Source: Chthonomonadaceae bacterium (lineage in GTDB: Bacteria; Armatimonadota; Chthonomonadetes; Chthonomonadales; Chthonomonadaceae). Taken from it: a stretch of 64,000 bases of DNA. Shown piece after piece: positions 37,253-45,613 of the stretch (position 1 is its first letter; every line of letters begins with the position of its first letter). The stretch lies in assembly GCA_027459665.1 (NCBI GenBank), contig DAIDHN010000010.1:1-64000 (forward strand). Reading direction: 5' to 3'. The translations under genes and the position numbers were made by a program. The notes beneath the pieces were generated by a model that searched no databases, was not told the origin of the DNA, and saw only the letters and a list, made by a program, of their open reading frames with translations.

Positions 37253-39451
37253 TCAGCGTTTTGCCGGCACAGGGTCTGCATAAAGTATGCCTCTGCCGTT
37301 GGTTCCCAGATAGACTCTGCCAAAGATGCGAGGATCACCTGTGACTGCTTCTCCAATCCAGCCATACTGGTGCATGTCGTCGTTGATGCGCACTACAGTC
37401 TTCCCATTGTCGGTACTGCGAAAAACGCCTTCCACACCTTCTACGGTGCCTGTGAAGTAGATGGCAGGAACATTCTGCCCTGGAGCGGCCTTGCCGAAAC
37501 CAAGATTTGAGCAGGATTGAATGCTGTTGATGTGCACTATCTTTTCATTGAAGATATGATACAAGCCACTCTTCTCTGAAGCAAACCAGAGGCTGCCTGC
37601 TGCATCTGGCGCAGCAAACAACTTGCCTCGTTCAACCGGCAGGGCAATCCTTTCTGGTATGAAGTGTCTACCACCGTCTCTGCTTACGAACAGCCTGCCT
37701 CCCGATGCACAGTAGAAAGTAGCTGCTGTAGAGCGATCGGACACAGGTACGGCGAATGCTGGTATGCCGGAACAAGGTGTCCATGTTTTTCCATTATTGT
37801 TTGAGCAGGCGGGAGCTGCCCCCTGTGCTGCCCACACAATCCAGTGTCCGTGTGCAGAGAGCGCGATTTTGCCTCCTCCGCGTGTTCCTGCCGGATTGGA
37901 TGGAAATGGCGACCATGTTGTACCGCCGTTATCTGAAACAGCACCGCACTGCCCTGGCGCTCCATTGCCTGAGCGCACGATGATTTGGGAAGCCATTGCA
38001 GCAAAATCAAGCGAGGTAGTAGTGTTGAAGAGAGGATGCATGAACATGCCTGCTCTGGGAGAGCGCTGCAGGTCATTGTGCCTGAAGCCGCCAATATCAC
38101 CGAGGGCGCTCAGCAAGTGCGCTCCTTCTGGCGGGCTGATCAGATCGAGTACGGCAGTTTCTTCAATCCCTCTTGCTCCCACCTGCCACTGAACTGCACC
38201 CCCAGTGTCTGCGTTTGCGATGTCGTTGGTTTCCCAGATGGTAGCGCCGGTACCGTAGAGAACATGACCGGGGAAAAAGGGGTCTATTTCCAGTGTGCCT
38301 ATCCACCAGCCTGGTCGCGGTTGAGCTGCCCCCCATTTCAGATAGGGAGAGAGTGAGGGGTTGAAACTGGAGAGTGGAAATACAGCCTTCCAGTGGCCGC
38401 CCTCGTCTGTACTGCGAAAAATTTGGTCTCCCCCAGACCAGTGGTCGAGGGTTGATACCATAACGATGGCAGGAGTTCGCGCATCTACGCTTAGCCCTGC
38501 AAAACCGGACTGCGCTGCACCGCTCTGGAAGACTGGAGTGATGTTTTTCCAGTGCCCGTTGTGCGTATTGTAGCGCCATACCGCACCGCTCGTTACTCCG
38601 TTTGGGCCTTCTGCGCTGCCGTAAGTAATATAAAGAATACCGCTTGCAGACAGCACTCCATGCTGGGGGAGCAGACCTTTGGGCTGCCCGGAAACCGTGC
38701 TCCAGGTTTTTCCGGCATCTGTAGAGCGATACAGGTTGAAACCTGTATCTTCAACGCCAACATAAATGGTGGCAGAAGCTTTGCCTGGAGTTCCAGTAGA
38801 GAGATCAAACACCTCCCAGCCAATGCCATCATTTGGGCCGTGCTGGTTAAGTGGCGTATGAATACCCTCTGCTGGAAAAGAACTTACCTTATGCCATGTA
38901 ACTGCACGGTCTGTGCTTTTCCAGAGACCGTCGCTGCGCGAGCCAAAATAGAGAATGTGTGTATTGTTAGGGTCTACGACCAGTCTTTCTCCAATAGAGC
39001 GCCCATTTTCATTGCCACCCATTGGGAAGGGCATTTGCGTCAGTTTCCAGGTACGCCCCTGGTTGTCTGACCGTGCTATCACTCCATTGCCTGCATTCAT
39101 ATAAGTGCCAAGAGCAGCATAAACTCTGTTTGGGTTTTGTGGATCGGGCGCCAGGCTCTCTACGCCTCTCAGGTTGCCGTTAGCCTCGCCAACCCAGTCG
39201 GTAAGCGGTATCCATTGTTTTTTCAGATAGTCCCATCTATAAGGTCCACCGATGTCTGTACGGCAGTAAATAAGATGAGGGTCGGCAGGGCTGAATTCTA
39301 TCCCTGAAACGAATCCGCCGGCCACAATGGCAACGCTTTGCCATTGATACGGCACAGAAGCGGGGGGTGCAGCTATGGCAGGCAGGAGAGTGAGCAGGCT
39401 AAAAGCGGCAATCGAAACGGTTCGACTAACCAATGTAAGACAGGGTTGCAT
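37253..39451 (-). CDS. Secreted GH74-type xyloglucanase
   Basis: A 732-residue exported protein with a signal peptide (about residues 1-28) and two stacked seven-bladed propeller domains built from Asp-box repeats (SxDxGxTW type, e.g. RSTDAGKTWS). The GH74 signature GGFVSGIEFSPADPHLIYCR, given here in part as GGFVSGIEFSP, leads to RTDIGGPYRWD, with Asp66 a likely catalytic residue. LTDW and GVESLAPDPQNP also match. GH74 enzymes cut the glucan backbone of xyloglucan, which fits the xylose and fucose enzymes nearby. AGGAGG stands close to the ATG. Confidence 0.9.
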   Translation of the reverse strand: MQPCLTLVSRTVSIAAFSLLTLLPAIAAPPASVPYQWQSVAIVAGGFVSGIEFSPADPHLIYCRTDIGGPYRWDYLKKQWIPLTDWVGEANGNLRGVESLAPDPQNPNRVYAALGTYMNAGNGVIARSDNQGRTWKLTQMPFPMGGNENGRSIGERLVVDPNNTHILYFGSRSDGLWKSTDRAVTWHKVSSFPAEGIHTPLNQHGPNDGIGWEVFDLSTGTPGKASATIYVGVEDTGFNLYRSTDAGKTWSTVSGQPKGLLPQHGVLSASGILYITYGSAEGPNGVTSGAVWRYNTHNGHWKNITPVFQSGAAQSGFAGLSVDARTPAIVMVSTLDHWSGGDQIFRSTDEGGHWKAVFPLSSFNPSLSPYLKWGAAQPRPGWWIGTLEIDPFFPGHVLYGTGATIWETNDIANADTGGAVQWQVGARGIEETAVLDLISPPEGAHLLSALGDIGGFRHNDLQRSPRAGMFMHPLFNTTTSLDFAAMASQIIVRSGNGAPGQCGAVSDNGGTTWSPFPSNPAGTRGGGKIALSAHGHWIVWAAQGAAPACSNNNGKTWTPCSGIPAFAVPVSDRSTAATFYCASGGRLFVSRDGGRHFIPERIALPVERGKLFAAPDAAGSLWFASEKSGLYHIFNEKIVHINSIQSCSNLGFGKAAPGQNVPAIYFTGTVEGVEGVFRSTDNGKTVVRINDDMHQYGWIGEAVTGDPRIFGRVYLGTNGRGILYADPVPAKR

Positions 39452-39511
39452 AGGCCTCCTCAGAGGGTTTTGGTATAGCAGATGACCACACAGTTTACAA
39501 ACAGATATCTT

Positions 39512-39521
39512 AGTATACCCT
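39512..39521 (-). promoter_or_regulatory. Putative GH74 promoter, extended -10 box
   Basis: The minus strand reads AGGGTATACT, 61 bases before the GH74 start. It is the third exact copy of the box also found before ligA and hpnJ; the -35 region is poor. Confidence 0.45.
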
Positions 39522-39598
39522 TCGATATGGGTTGTAAGTAAACAGAGTGAAGCGACCGACCTACAGTTGGTGCTGTTCGCGAGGGGTATGGAGAGCGG

Positions 39599-39604
39599 TA
39601 TAAT
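39599..39604 (+). promoter_or_regulatory. -10 box of rpiA
   Basis: TATAAT preceded by GCGG lies 28 bases before the rpiA ATG. No convincing -35 hexamer is visible (TTCGCG at 17-base spacing). Confidence 0.5.
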
Positions 39605-39631
39605 GAGGAAAACATACTGTAAGGAGGGGGT

Positions 39632-40312
39632 ATGAACGCAAAAGAGGCGGCGGCGCGTTCAGCTGTGAGCATGGTGAAAGATGGAATGGTGCTGGGGCTG
39701 GGAACAGGCAGTACTGCTGCGTACGCTCTTCAGGCTTTGAAAGAACGCATCGAGGAGGAAAAGCTGCAGATTAGCGGCATACCTACCTCTGTGCGCAGCG
39801 AAAAAATGGCTTTGGAATATGGCATTCCGCTCACAAATTTTAATCATCATCTTATAGTAGATATGACAATTGATGGAGCAGATGAAGTAGATGAGCACTG
39901 GAATCTGATAAAGGGCGGGGGAGGCGCATTGATGCGCGAAAAAGTAGTGGCTTCTGCCAGCAGAGAGATGGTGGTTATATGCGATGCCAGTAAACTGAAG
40001 CAGCGCCTGGGTCAGCATGCCCTGCCTGTAGCAGTGCTGCCTTTTGGACATGAAGTAACTGCCGGCATGCTGCAGGAGTACTGTCTTGCCTGCCCGCTGC
40101 GCAGAAACGAAGACGGTTCTGTATTTGTTACAGATGACGGCTTGTACGTGTACGATATGTTTTGTGATGAGATACGAGAGCCTGCACGCCTGCAGCAGGA
40201 GCTGATTCAGATGGTTGGCGTGATGGAAATAGGGCTGTTTGTAGACATGGCATCGCATCTAGTGGTGGGGTATGAGGACGGGCAGGTAGAGACTCTGTCG
40301 CGCACTCTCTAG
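39632..40312 (+). CDS. rpiA: Ribose-5-phosphate isomerase A
   Basis: RpiA interconverts ribose-5-phosphate and ribulose-5-phosphate in the pentose phosphate pathway, which fits with xylose catabolism here. The 226-residue length is standard. Motifs are GLGTGSTAAYAL (phosphate loop), TIDGADEVDEHWNLIKGGGG with the catalytic Asp-Glu region, and MREKVVASAS with Glu and Lys of the active site. AAGGAGGGGG stands right before the ATG. It diverges from GH74 and converges on wecB. Confidence 0.97.
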   Translation: MNAKEAAARSAVSMVKDGMVLGLGTGSTAAYALQALKERIEEEKLQISGIPTSVRSEKMALEYGIPLTNFNHHLIVDMTIDGADEVDEHWNLIKGGGGALMREKVVASASREMVVICDASKLKQRLGQHALPVAVLPFGHEVTAGMLQEYCLACPLRRNEDGSVFVTDDGLYVYDMFCDEIREPARLQQELIQMVGVMEIGLFVDMASHLVVGYEDGQVETLSRTL

Positions 40313-40350
40313 GCAGCCATACCCCCTGCATTTTGTTGCGATACAACTAC

Positions 40351-41487
40351 TTATCCGGGCTGATATGCCTGCAGAATATCAACTATGCGTTGTGCTGCGC
40401 TTCCATCACCGTAAGGGTTTGCCGCATGAGACATTGCTGCATGAGCAGCTGCATTGGTGAGCAGGGTTTCGGCAGCCTGCACAATGTCATTGGTGTTCGA
40501 GCCAATGAGCAGAGCGGTGCCTGCATCTACCCCTTCCGGCCGTTCTGTGGTTTTTCGAAGCACCAGAATGGGCACACCCAGGGTGGGGGCTTCTTCCTGT
40601 ACTCCGCCGCTGTCGGTGAGTATGAGAGAAGAACGCTGCATGAGTTTAATGAAAGGTACATACTCCTGCGGCTCTGTAAGCAGGACATTGGAGAGGTTTT
40701 GCAATACTGGGCAGAGGCTTTCTCTTACCAGAGGATTGCGGTGCATGGCAACCACAAACCAGATATCCGGGAAGCGCCGGGAAAGTTGTGCAATGGCCTG
40801 TGCTATGCTGGTCATAGGCTCACCCCAGTTCTCTCTTCGATGGGCTGTTATGAGTACCAGGCGCTTATCACTGGCAACAATCTCCCTGAGCTGCGTGTCA
40901 TCAAAAACATATTTCTGACTGGCAACCATGCGCAGCGCATCGATGGAGGTGTTGCCTGTAAGGTGTATGTCGGAAGCCTGGATGCCTTCTGCAAGTAGAT
41001 TTTGGCATGCCTTGCTGGTAGGAGCGAAGTGCCAGGCGGTAAGCGGCGCTGCCAGCCGGCGGTTCATTTCTTCAGGGTATGGATCGTAGCGGTTACCGGT
41101 GCGCAATCCCGCTTCAATGTGCCCAAAAGGCACTTTGTGATAAAAGGCGGCCAGCGCTGCTACAAATGTTGTAGTGGTATCGCCTTGGGCCAGGCAGATA
41201 TCGGCAGGGTGACTGGCGAGGTAATCGCTCAGCCCAGTAAGTGCCCGCGTAGTGATTTGGGTAAGCGTTTGACCATGCTGCATGATAGCCAGGTCGTGGT
41301 CGGGGGTGATCTGAAACACGTGCAGCACCTGATCCAACTGTTCACGATGCTGCCCCGTAACCACTATTTGGGTAGAGAAGATGGCAGGCCGTGCCAGTAG
41401 TGCCTTCACTACAGGAGCCATTTTAACAGCATCTGGTCGAGTACCGAATACGCAAAGTACACGCAGGAGGGAATTCTGTGTTGTCAT
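40351..41487 (-). CDS. wecB: UDP-N-acetylglucosamine 2-epimerase
   Basis: A 378-residue non-hydrolysing epimerase that makes UDP-ManNAc from UDP-GlcNAc for cell-surface polysaccharides. Family motifs are FGTRPDAVKMAPVV, QGDTTTTFVAALAAFY, HIEAGLRTGNRYDPYPEEMN, HRRENWG and LTDSGGVQEEAPTLGVP. It follows the LacI regulator by 44 bases on the same strand and might share its transcript. No glycosyltransferase cluster is nearby. AGGAGG is not visible before the ATG; a CTCTTGGGG-type stretch precedes it. Confidence 0.96.
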   Translation of the reverse strand: MTTQNSLLRVLCVFGTRPDAVKMAPVVKALLARPAIFSTQIVVTGQHREQLDQVLHVFQITPDHDLAIMQHGQTLTQITTRALTGLSDYLASHPADICLAQGDTTTTFVAALAAFYHKVPFGHIEAGLRTGNRYDPYPEEMNRRLAAPLTAWHFAPTSKACQNLLAEGIQASDIHLTGNTSIDALRMVASQKYVFDDTQLREIVASDKRLVLITAHRRENWGEPMTSIAQAIAQLSRRFPDIWFVVAMHRNPLVRESLCPVLQNLSNVLLTEPQEYVPFIKLMQRSSLILTDSGGVQEEAPTLGVPILVLRKTTERPEGVDAGTALLIGSNTNDIVQAAETLLTNAAAHAAMSHAANPYGDGSAAQRIVDILQAYQPG

Positions 41488-41531
41488 GATATAAGATTAC
41501 CCCAAGAGAGCGCAGCAGAGTACCTGAAACT

Positions 41532-42551
41532 TCAGGAAATGGGTGGGGCCACCGACTGCCGCAAAATCAGTTCTGGAGAGATCAGTTCCCGCATGCCCTG
41601 TCTTCCTCCCTGCAAGAGTCGTAAAAGCATTTCAGCGGAATGGGAGCCGATTCTGCTGAGAGGCTGCCGCATTGTTGTGAGCGGAATCTGAAGCTGTTCA
41701 CCATGGGTGTCGTCGATTCCCAGTACAGATACATCCCCTGGTATACGAATGCCATGTTCCTGCAGCGCCTGCATGGCCCCTGCCGCAATATTGTCACTTC
41801 CGCAGAAAAGAGCAGTTGGTCGCTGTTTCGGCGGCATGCGCACTATCTCTGTTCCCATACTGTAGCCAGCCTGGCGTGAGTAGACTCCTATGAGAACCGG
41901 GCATTTTTCCAGTTCGAGCCGAAATTCCTGGATCGATTTATGATAGGCAGCCAGCCTCTGTTCGGCGCTGCGTATGCTTAGGTTGCCGCTGAGCAGAGCA
42001 ATACGCCTGTGCCCAACAGAGACCAGATACTGCATGCCCTGGCGCATAATGTGCTCATTGTCTATATCTACGCAGGAGAAAGAGAGATCGGGATGCATAT
42101 CTCCTATGAGCATAAACGGCATTTTTTTACGGTGCAGGGCTTCGGGGATGGAAAGATCGGTTGGCGGTGCTACAACCAGAAGCCCGTCGCATCTGCCATC
42201 GCAGTAACTGGGTAGGTTGCGCGGTACGTCTTCCCATAGATTAGCGGTGAAGAGCATGGTATTTTGTTTGTGGCGCATAGCAGCACCTAAAATGCCATGC
42301 AGTATACCCACGAAGTAATAATCTGGTTCGGTAGCCTCCCAGTAAGTATAGAGCACTCCCAGCGTATCCATGCGTTTACGCGACAGTGCCCTGGCAACAG
42401 CATTTGGTTCAAACTGCAGTCTTCGCGCAGTTTCGAGTACCTTGTTGCGAGTTTCCTCGCTTACCTGACGAGGGCCGTTGTTGAGTACATAAGAAACAGT
42501 GGAAATCGAGACACCGCTTTCTCGGGCAAGGTCTTTAATCGTCACGGACAT
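41532..42551 (-). CDS. LacI-family transcriptional regulator
   Basis: A 339-residue repressor. The N-terminal helix-turn-helix TIKDLARESGVSISTVSYVL (about residues 4-23) and the hinge helix VARALSRKRMDTLG precede a periplasmic-binding-protein-like sugar sensor domain. Such proteins usually control sugar catabolic genes. ATG 42551 is chosen because GGAG lies 7 bases before it, while the ATG at 42557 abuts the same GGAG. The divergent DUF4185 gene, a possible target, begins 116 bases away. I found no clear dyad operator in that gap. Confidence 0.94.
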   Translation of the reverse strand: MSVTIKDLARESGVSISTVSYVLNNGPRQVSEETRNKVLETARRLQFEPNAVARALSRKRMDTLGVLYTYWEATEPDYYFVGILHGILGAAMRHKQNTMLFTANLWEDVPRNLPSYCDGRCDGLLVVAPPTDLSIPEALHRKKMPFMLIGDMHPDLSFSCVDIDNEHIMRQGMQYLVSVGHRRIALLSGNLSIRSAEQRLAAYHKSIQEFRLELEKCPVLIGVYSRQAGYSMGTEIVRMPPKQRPTALFCGSDNIAAGAMQALQEHGIRIPGDVSVLGIDDTHGEQLQIPLTTMRQPLSRIGSHSAEMLLRLLQGGRQGMRELISPELILRQSVAPPIS

Positions 42552-42666
42552 GGGCATTCTCCCAGTGGTCTTATTGAACTGGACTAGCGGGTAATGGCGA
42601 AAGGATGACTGAGCGGGTATTATTGCAGATATTATAACATAAATTTGGCTAAGGAAAGCGAAAAAC

Positions 42667-43785
42667 GTGTCATTTCAAGTAAATCACTCACAAGATGCCA
42701 GCCAGATCAGCCGCCGCCAGCTGCTTGGCCTGCTTGGCGGATGCTGTCTGCTACCTGAGCGAGGCAGCGCTTCTGATGAGACGCATGTGCTTTCGGTACG
42801 AAATGAGGGTTTGCTGTTTACAGACAATCGGGCAGGGGTTAGTGGAGTAGACTGCGGATACTCTGTGTCGCTGCCCCACAGCACCCTTTGGCTGTTTGGC
42901 GATGTTTTTTTGCAGAACCCGAATTCTGTACTGCAGCCTTATGTGGGCGGGGTGAGCAACTGCGGTTTGCTTGCTCCGCACGGATCGGGAGCAGAGCCAC
43001 TGAAAAAGTATCGTTTTATTACGGGCAAAAATGGCATTGCGCGTCAATTGATAGAGCCGGGAGCGCAGCACAAGCGGTACTGGCCCCTGGGCGGTTGGTA
43101 CAGCATGCATGCGAAAAAACTGTTTCTGTTCTACTCTCGCATACGGGTTACCGGCCACGGGATGCTGGACTTTGTACAGGAGGGCACCGGCCTTTGCGAG
43201 GCAGATGCAGACCATGCCATGCATATGCAGCCTGCCATTATGCCATCAGGCAGTGGACATACCTTGTGGTGGGAATCGAATGTTACGTATGGTCAGGCGG
43301 TGATATACGGCACAAAAGGTCCATGGGTCTATGCAGCAGGCATGCGGGATACAGGCGGCATGCACACCTGCACACTGATGCGGCTGCCCGAAGCCGCTCC
43401 GACGCTGGCTGGATGTGAGTATTACGCAGGTGGCAAGACCAAACCGCGCTGGAGCAGGAACCCTGGCGACGCTGTTGAGGTGCAGGGCATTTCCAATTTT
43501 CCGGGTGAACTATCTATAAGCTACAACCACTATCTTGGCAGGTATCTCGCCCTGCATACCATCGGGTTATCGCAAAAAGTACAGATCAGTCTGGCAGAGC
43601 ATCCGTGGGGGCCATACCAGCCTTTTGCTGTGGTTGGCGCCCGGCACCGGCTGTTTAGCAAGGCACTCTGCTATGCTGCCAAGGAACATCCTGAGCTTGC
43701 AGAACAGAATGGGAAAGCAATCTATTTCACTTTTGTAGACAGTGAGCGTTACTGGCTGCAGCTGCAGCGTGTTGAGTTTTCATGA
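42667..43785 (+). CDS. Tat-exported DUF4185-like protein
   Basis: A 372-residue protein with a Tat signal (SRRQLLGLLGG near residue 15). The body fits DUF4185 and related five-bladed propeller glycosidases: LWLFGDVFLQNPNS, GGVSNCGLLAP, RYWPLGGWY and ISYNHYLGRYLALHTIG. Family members are found with polysaccharide genes but have little biochemical characterisation. GTG 42667 is the start, with AAGGAA 10 bases upstream. It is divergent from the LacI gene and its 3' end overlaps the convergent GDPD gene by 6 bases. Confidence 0.7.
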   Translation: MSFQVNHSQDASQISRRQLLGLLGGCCLLPERGSASDETHVLSVRNEGLLFTDNRAGVSGVDCGYSVSLPHSTLWLFGDVFLQNPNSVLQPYVGGVSNCGLLAPHGSGAEPLKKYRFITGKNGIARQLIEPGAQHKRYWPLGGWYSMHAKKLFLFYSRIRVTGHGMLDFVQEGTGLCEADADHAMHMQPAIMPSGSGHTLWWESNVTYGQAVIYGTKGPWVYAAGMRDTGGMHTCTLMRLPEAAPTLAGCEYYAGGKTKPRWSRNPGDAVEVQGISNFPGELSISYNHYLGRYLALHTIGLSQKVQISLAEHPWGPYQPFAVVGARHRLFSKALCYAAKEHPELAEQNGKAIYFTFVDSERYWLQLQRVEFS

Positions 43786-44499
43786 GGCAGTCAGTTCGGC
43801 CAGCAGGTCCATTCGATTTGAGATTATGCCGTCTACTCCCATGGCCTGCAGCACTTTCATAATCTCCAGGCTGTCTACTGTCCATGCAAATACCTTCTTT
43901 CCGGCATGGTGCAGTGCCAGTACTCTTTCTTCGGTGATGAGGGGGAACTGCCATGTGACCGCCTCTGTGTCGAGAGATGCCAGAAAGTGCTGGAAACCAC
44001 TTCCCCACAGCATGCTTCTGGCAGAGGCATCGAGTGAAAGCGAGAGTGCGAAGTGAGGCGCCATTAGCCTCAGCCGGTTTCTGCATTCGGGGCTGGCGCC
44101 GGGCAGAATCAGCATATTGTGCGGGAGAGGGGCAAGCGATCGTACAAGTTCTTTTTCCGCCTGTTCCCCTTCTTCCTTTACATCTGCCATCACCATACAT
44201 CGCGTAGAAGCCCATTCAGCCAATTCAAGCAGAGTGGGCACGCCTTCCCCTTTGCCCAGGTTGATCTCTTGCAGCTGGCGTGTGGAGCATTGTGAGATAA
44301 CATACCTGGTGCCCTCTGTATCCTGTACGTCTTTGTCGTGCGAGAGCACTGCAATCCCATCTTGCGACAGTCGTACATCGCACTCAACCATATCGCAGCC
44401 CATAGAGTATGCTAGTTCAAAACCGAGCATTGTGTTGCCTGGGAATTGGTGTGGAAAACCCCGGTGAGCTACCTTGAGGAGGCTGGAGGCAGGCGTCAT
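43780..44499 (-). CDS. Glycerophosphodiester phosphodiesterase
   Basis: A 239-residue cytoplasmic enzyme with the GDPD motifs: AHRGFPHQFPGNT, DMVECDVRLSQDGIAVLSHD (catalytic Glu, Asp and His) and a C-terminal FAWTVDS. It hydrolyses glycerophosphodiesters from phospholipids to glycerol-3-phosphate. No signal peptide is present. Its ATG overlaps the stop of the PpiC-type gene by one base (TAATG). It is the last gene of the five-gene run from the cytoplasmic fucosidase. Confidence 0.92.
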   Translation of the reverse strand: MTPASSLLKVAHRGFPHQFPGNTMLGFELAYSMGCDMVECDVRLSQDGIAVLSHDKDVQDTEGTRYVISQCSTRQLQEINLGKGEGVPTLLELAEWASTRCMVMADVKEEGEQAEKELVRSLAPLPHNMLILPGASPECRNRLRLMAPHFALSLSLDASARSMLWGSGFQHFLASLDTEAVTWQFPLITEERVLALHHAGKKVFAWTVDSLEIMKVLQAMGVDGIISNRMDLLAELTAS

Positions 44500-45608
44500 T
44501 AGAGGTGCTCTGTATTCGACGGCAAAACTGGCAGGGCTGGGTAGGCAGCCCCTGCTGCCTGAACGGCATCTGGCGGCAGCTGAGTATGTGTAACAATGTG
44601 AGCCATTTTGCGCAGGCGCTGAATGTAGAATATGCGCTGGTTTGCGAGCAGCTGGTTGAAAGCATTGTCGCGCTGATATGCAGTGAGAGTTTCCCCTGTT
44701 TGCTCAACCCGAAACACCCACCAGCCTGTGTTCCAAAATACCGGTTTGCTGAGAGTATGCAGGGGGAGAGAGTAAATTACCTTCTGCAGAGCAGCCGGCC
44801 AGTAGGTGCTGTAGAGAGTTGGCCCAATCAGGCCATCGTTTTTCTGTAGCACAGCATTCTCGTTTTGTTCTGCCAGTGTTGCCATGAGTGCAGGTGTGGC
44901 CGCCGCCTTTGCCGCCAGTTTTTTTATTCTTTGCAGAGCAGCATTCACTGAAGCGAGGGTGACTGCCCCCCCGCTGGGCGCTGCAGAAGTGTAGAGACAG
45001 CGCACAGTTATCCAGTCAGCAGGGCGAATGGGGTGTCCTATTTGACGTGCCAGGTGATTTTCATAGAGTTTTTCCACTTGCATCTGCATAGTCATGTCTG
45101 CAAGCAGGGCAGAATAGGGTACATGAAATTTAGCTATGATCTGGGCATCGGTATAGTGCCATCGGTGCTGCTTTCGTACGCTGTTAAACAGCAGGTGCAC
45201 CGAGTGTTTTACTTGAGCCAGAGTGACCTGCTGGTGTTTGTTTGCGGCGGCATCTGCCACTACCTGCCGTGAGATGAGGTTTGAGAGAGAGTCTGCCCAG
45301 GGTGGAGGGCTTTTGCTGGTGATTGGAATATTATAAAGAGCAGAATAAAATGCACCGGCTGAAACAGAATAAGAGTCAGACAGTCCGTTTTTGCCTTGAT
45401 ACTGCTGTACAAGCAGTGCGCCCAGCCTGCTTTGCAGGGTTGAATCTGCAAGCAGCCAGAGAAAAGTAACCTGCCTGCGTGTAATGACATGGCCGTCTAC
45501 TCGCGCCATGACATCGGAAGCATGATAAGAAGCAGGCGCTGAAACAGCCTGTCGGCAGAGAACAGTCAGTAATATGAGGCTGACCGCGGTGCGGATTATG
45601 TTGCGCAA
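44499..45608 (-). CDS. Exported PpiC-type (SurA-like) prolyl isomerase
   Basis: A 369-residue protein with a signal peptide (about residues 1-24, ending in AVSAPAS). The N-terminal part has MARVDGHVITRRQVTFLW, which is the start of SurA/PrsA-like chaperones, and the parvulin region is visible as QKNDGLIGPTLYSTYWP and LSKPVFWNTGWWVFRVE. It would help fold exported proteins in the periplasm. It begins 5 bases after the GxGYxYP gene and may assist the secreted protein made from it. The parvulin domain is shortened compared with the usual type. Confidence 0.75.
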   Translation of the reverse strand: MRNIIRTAVSLILLTVLCRQAVSAPASYHASDVMARVDGHVITRRQVTFLWLLADSTLQSRLGALLVQQYQGKNGLSDSYSVSAGAFYSALYNIPITSKSPPPWADSLSNLISRQVVADAAANKHQQVTLAQVKHSVHLLFNSVRKQHRWHYTDAQIIAKFHVPYSALLADMTMQMQVEKLYENHLARQIGHPIRPADWITVRCLYTSAAPSGGAVTLASVNAALQRIKKLAAKAAATPALMATLAEQNENAVLQKNDGLIGPTLYSTYWPAALQKVIYSLPLHTLSKPVFWNTGWWVFRVEQTGETLTAYQRDNAFNQLLANQRIFYIQRLRKMAHIVTHTQLPPDAVQAAGAAYPALPVLPSNTEHL

Positions 45609-45613
45609 TGGGT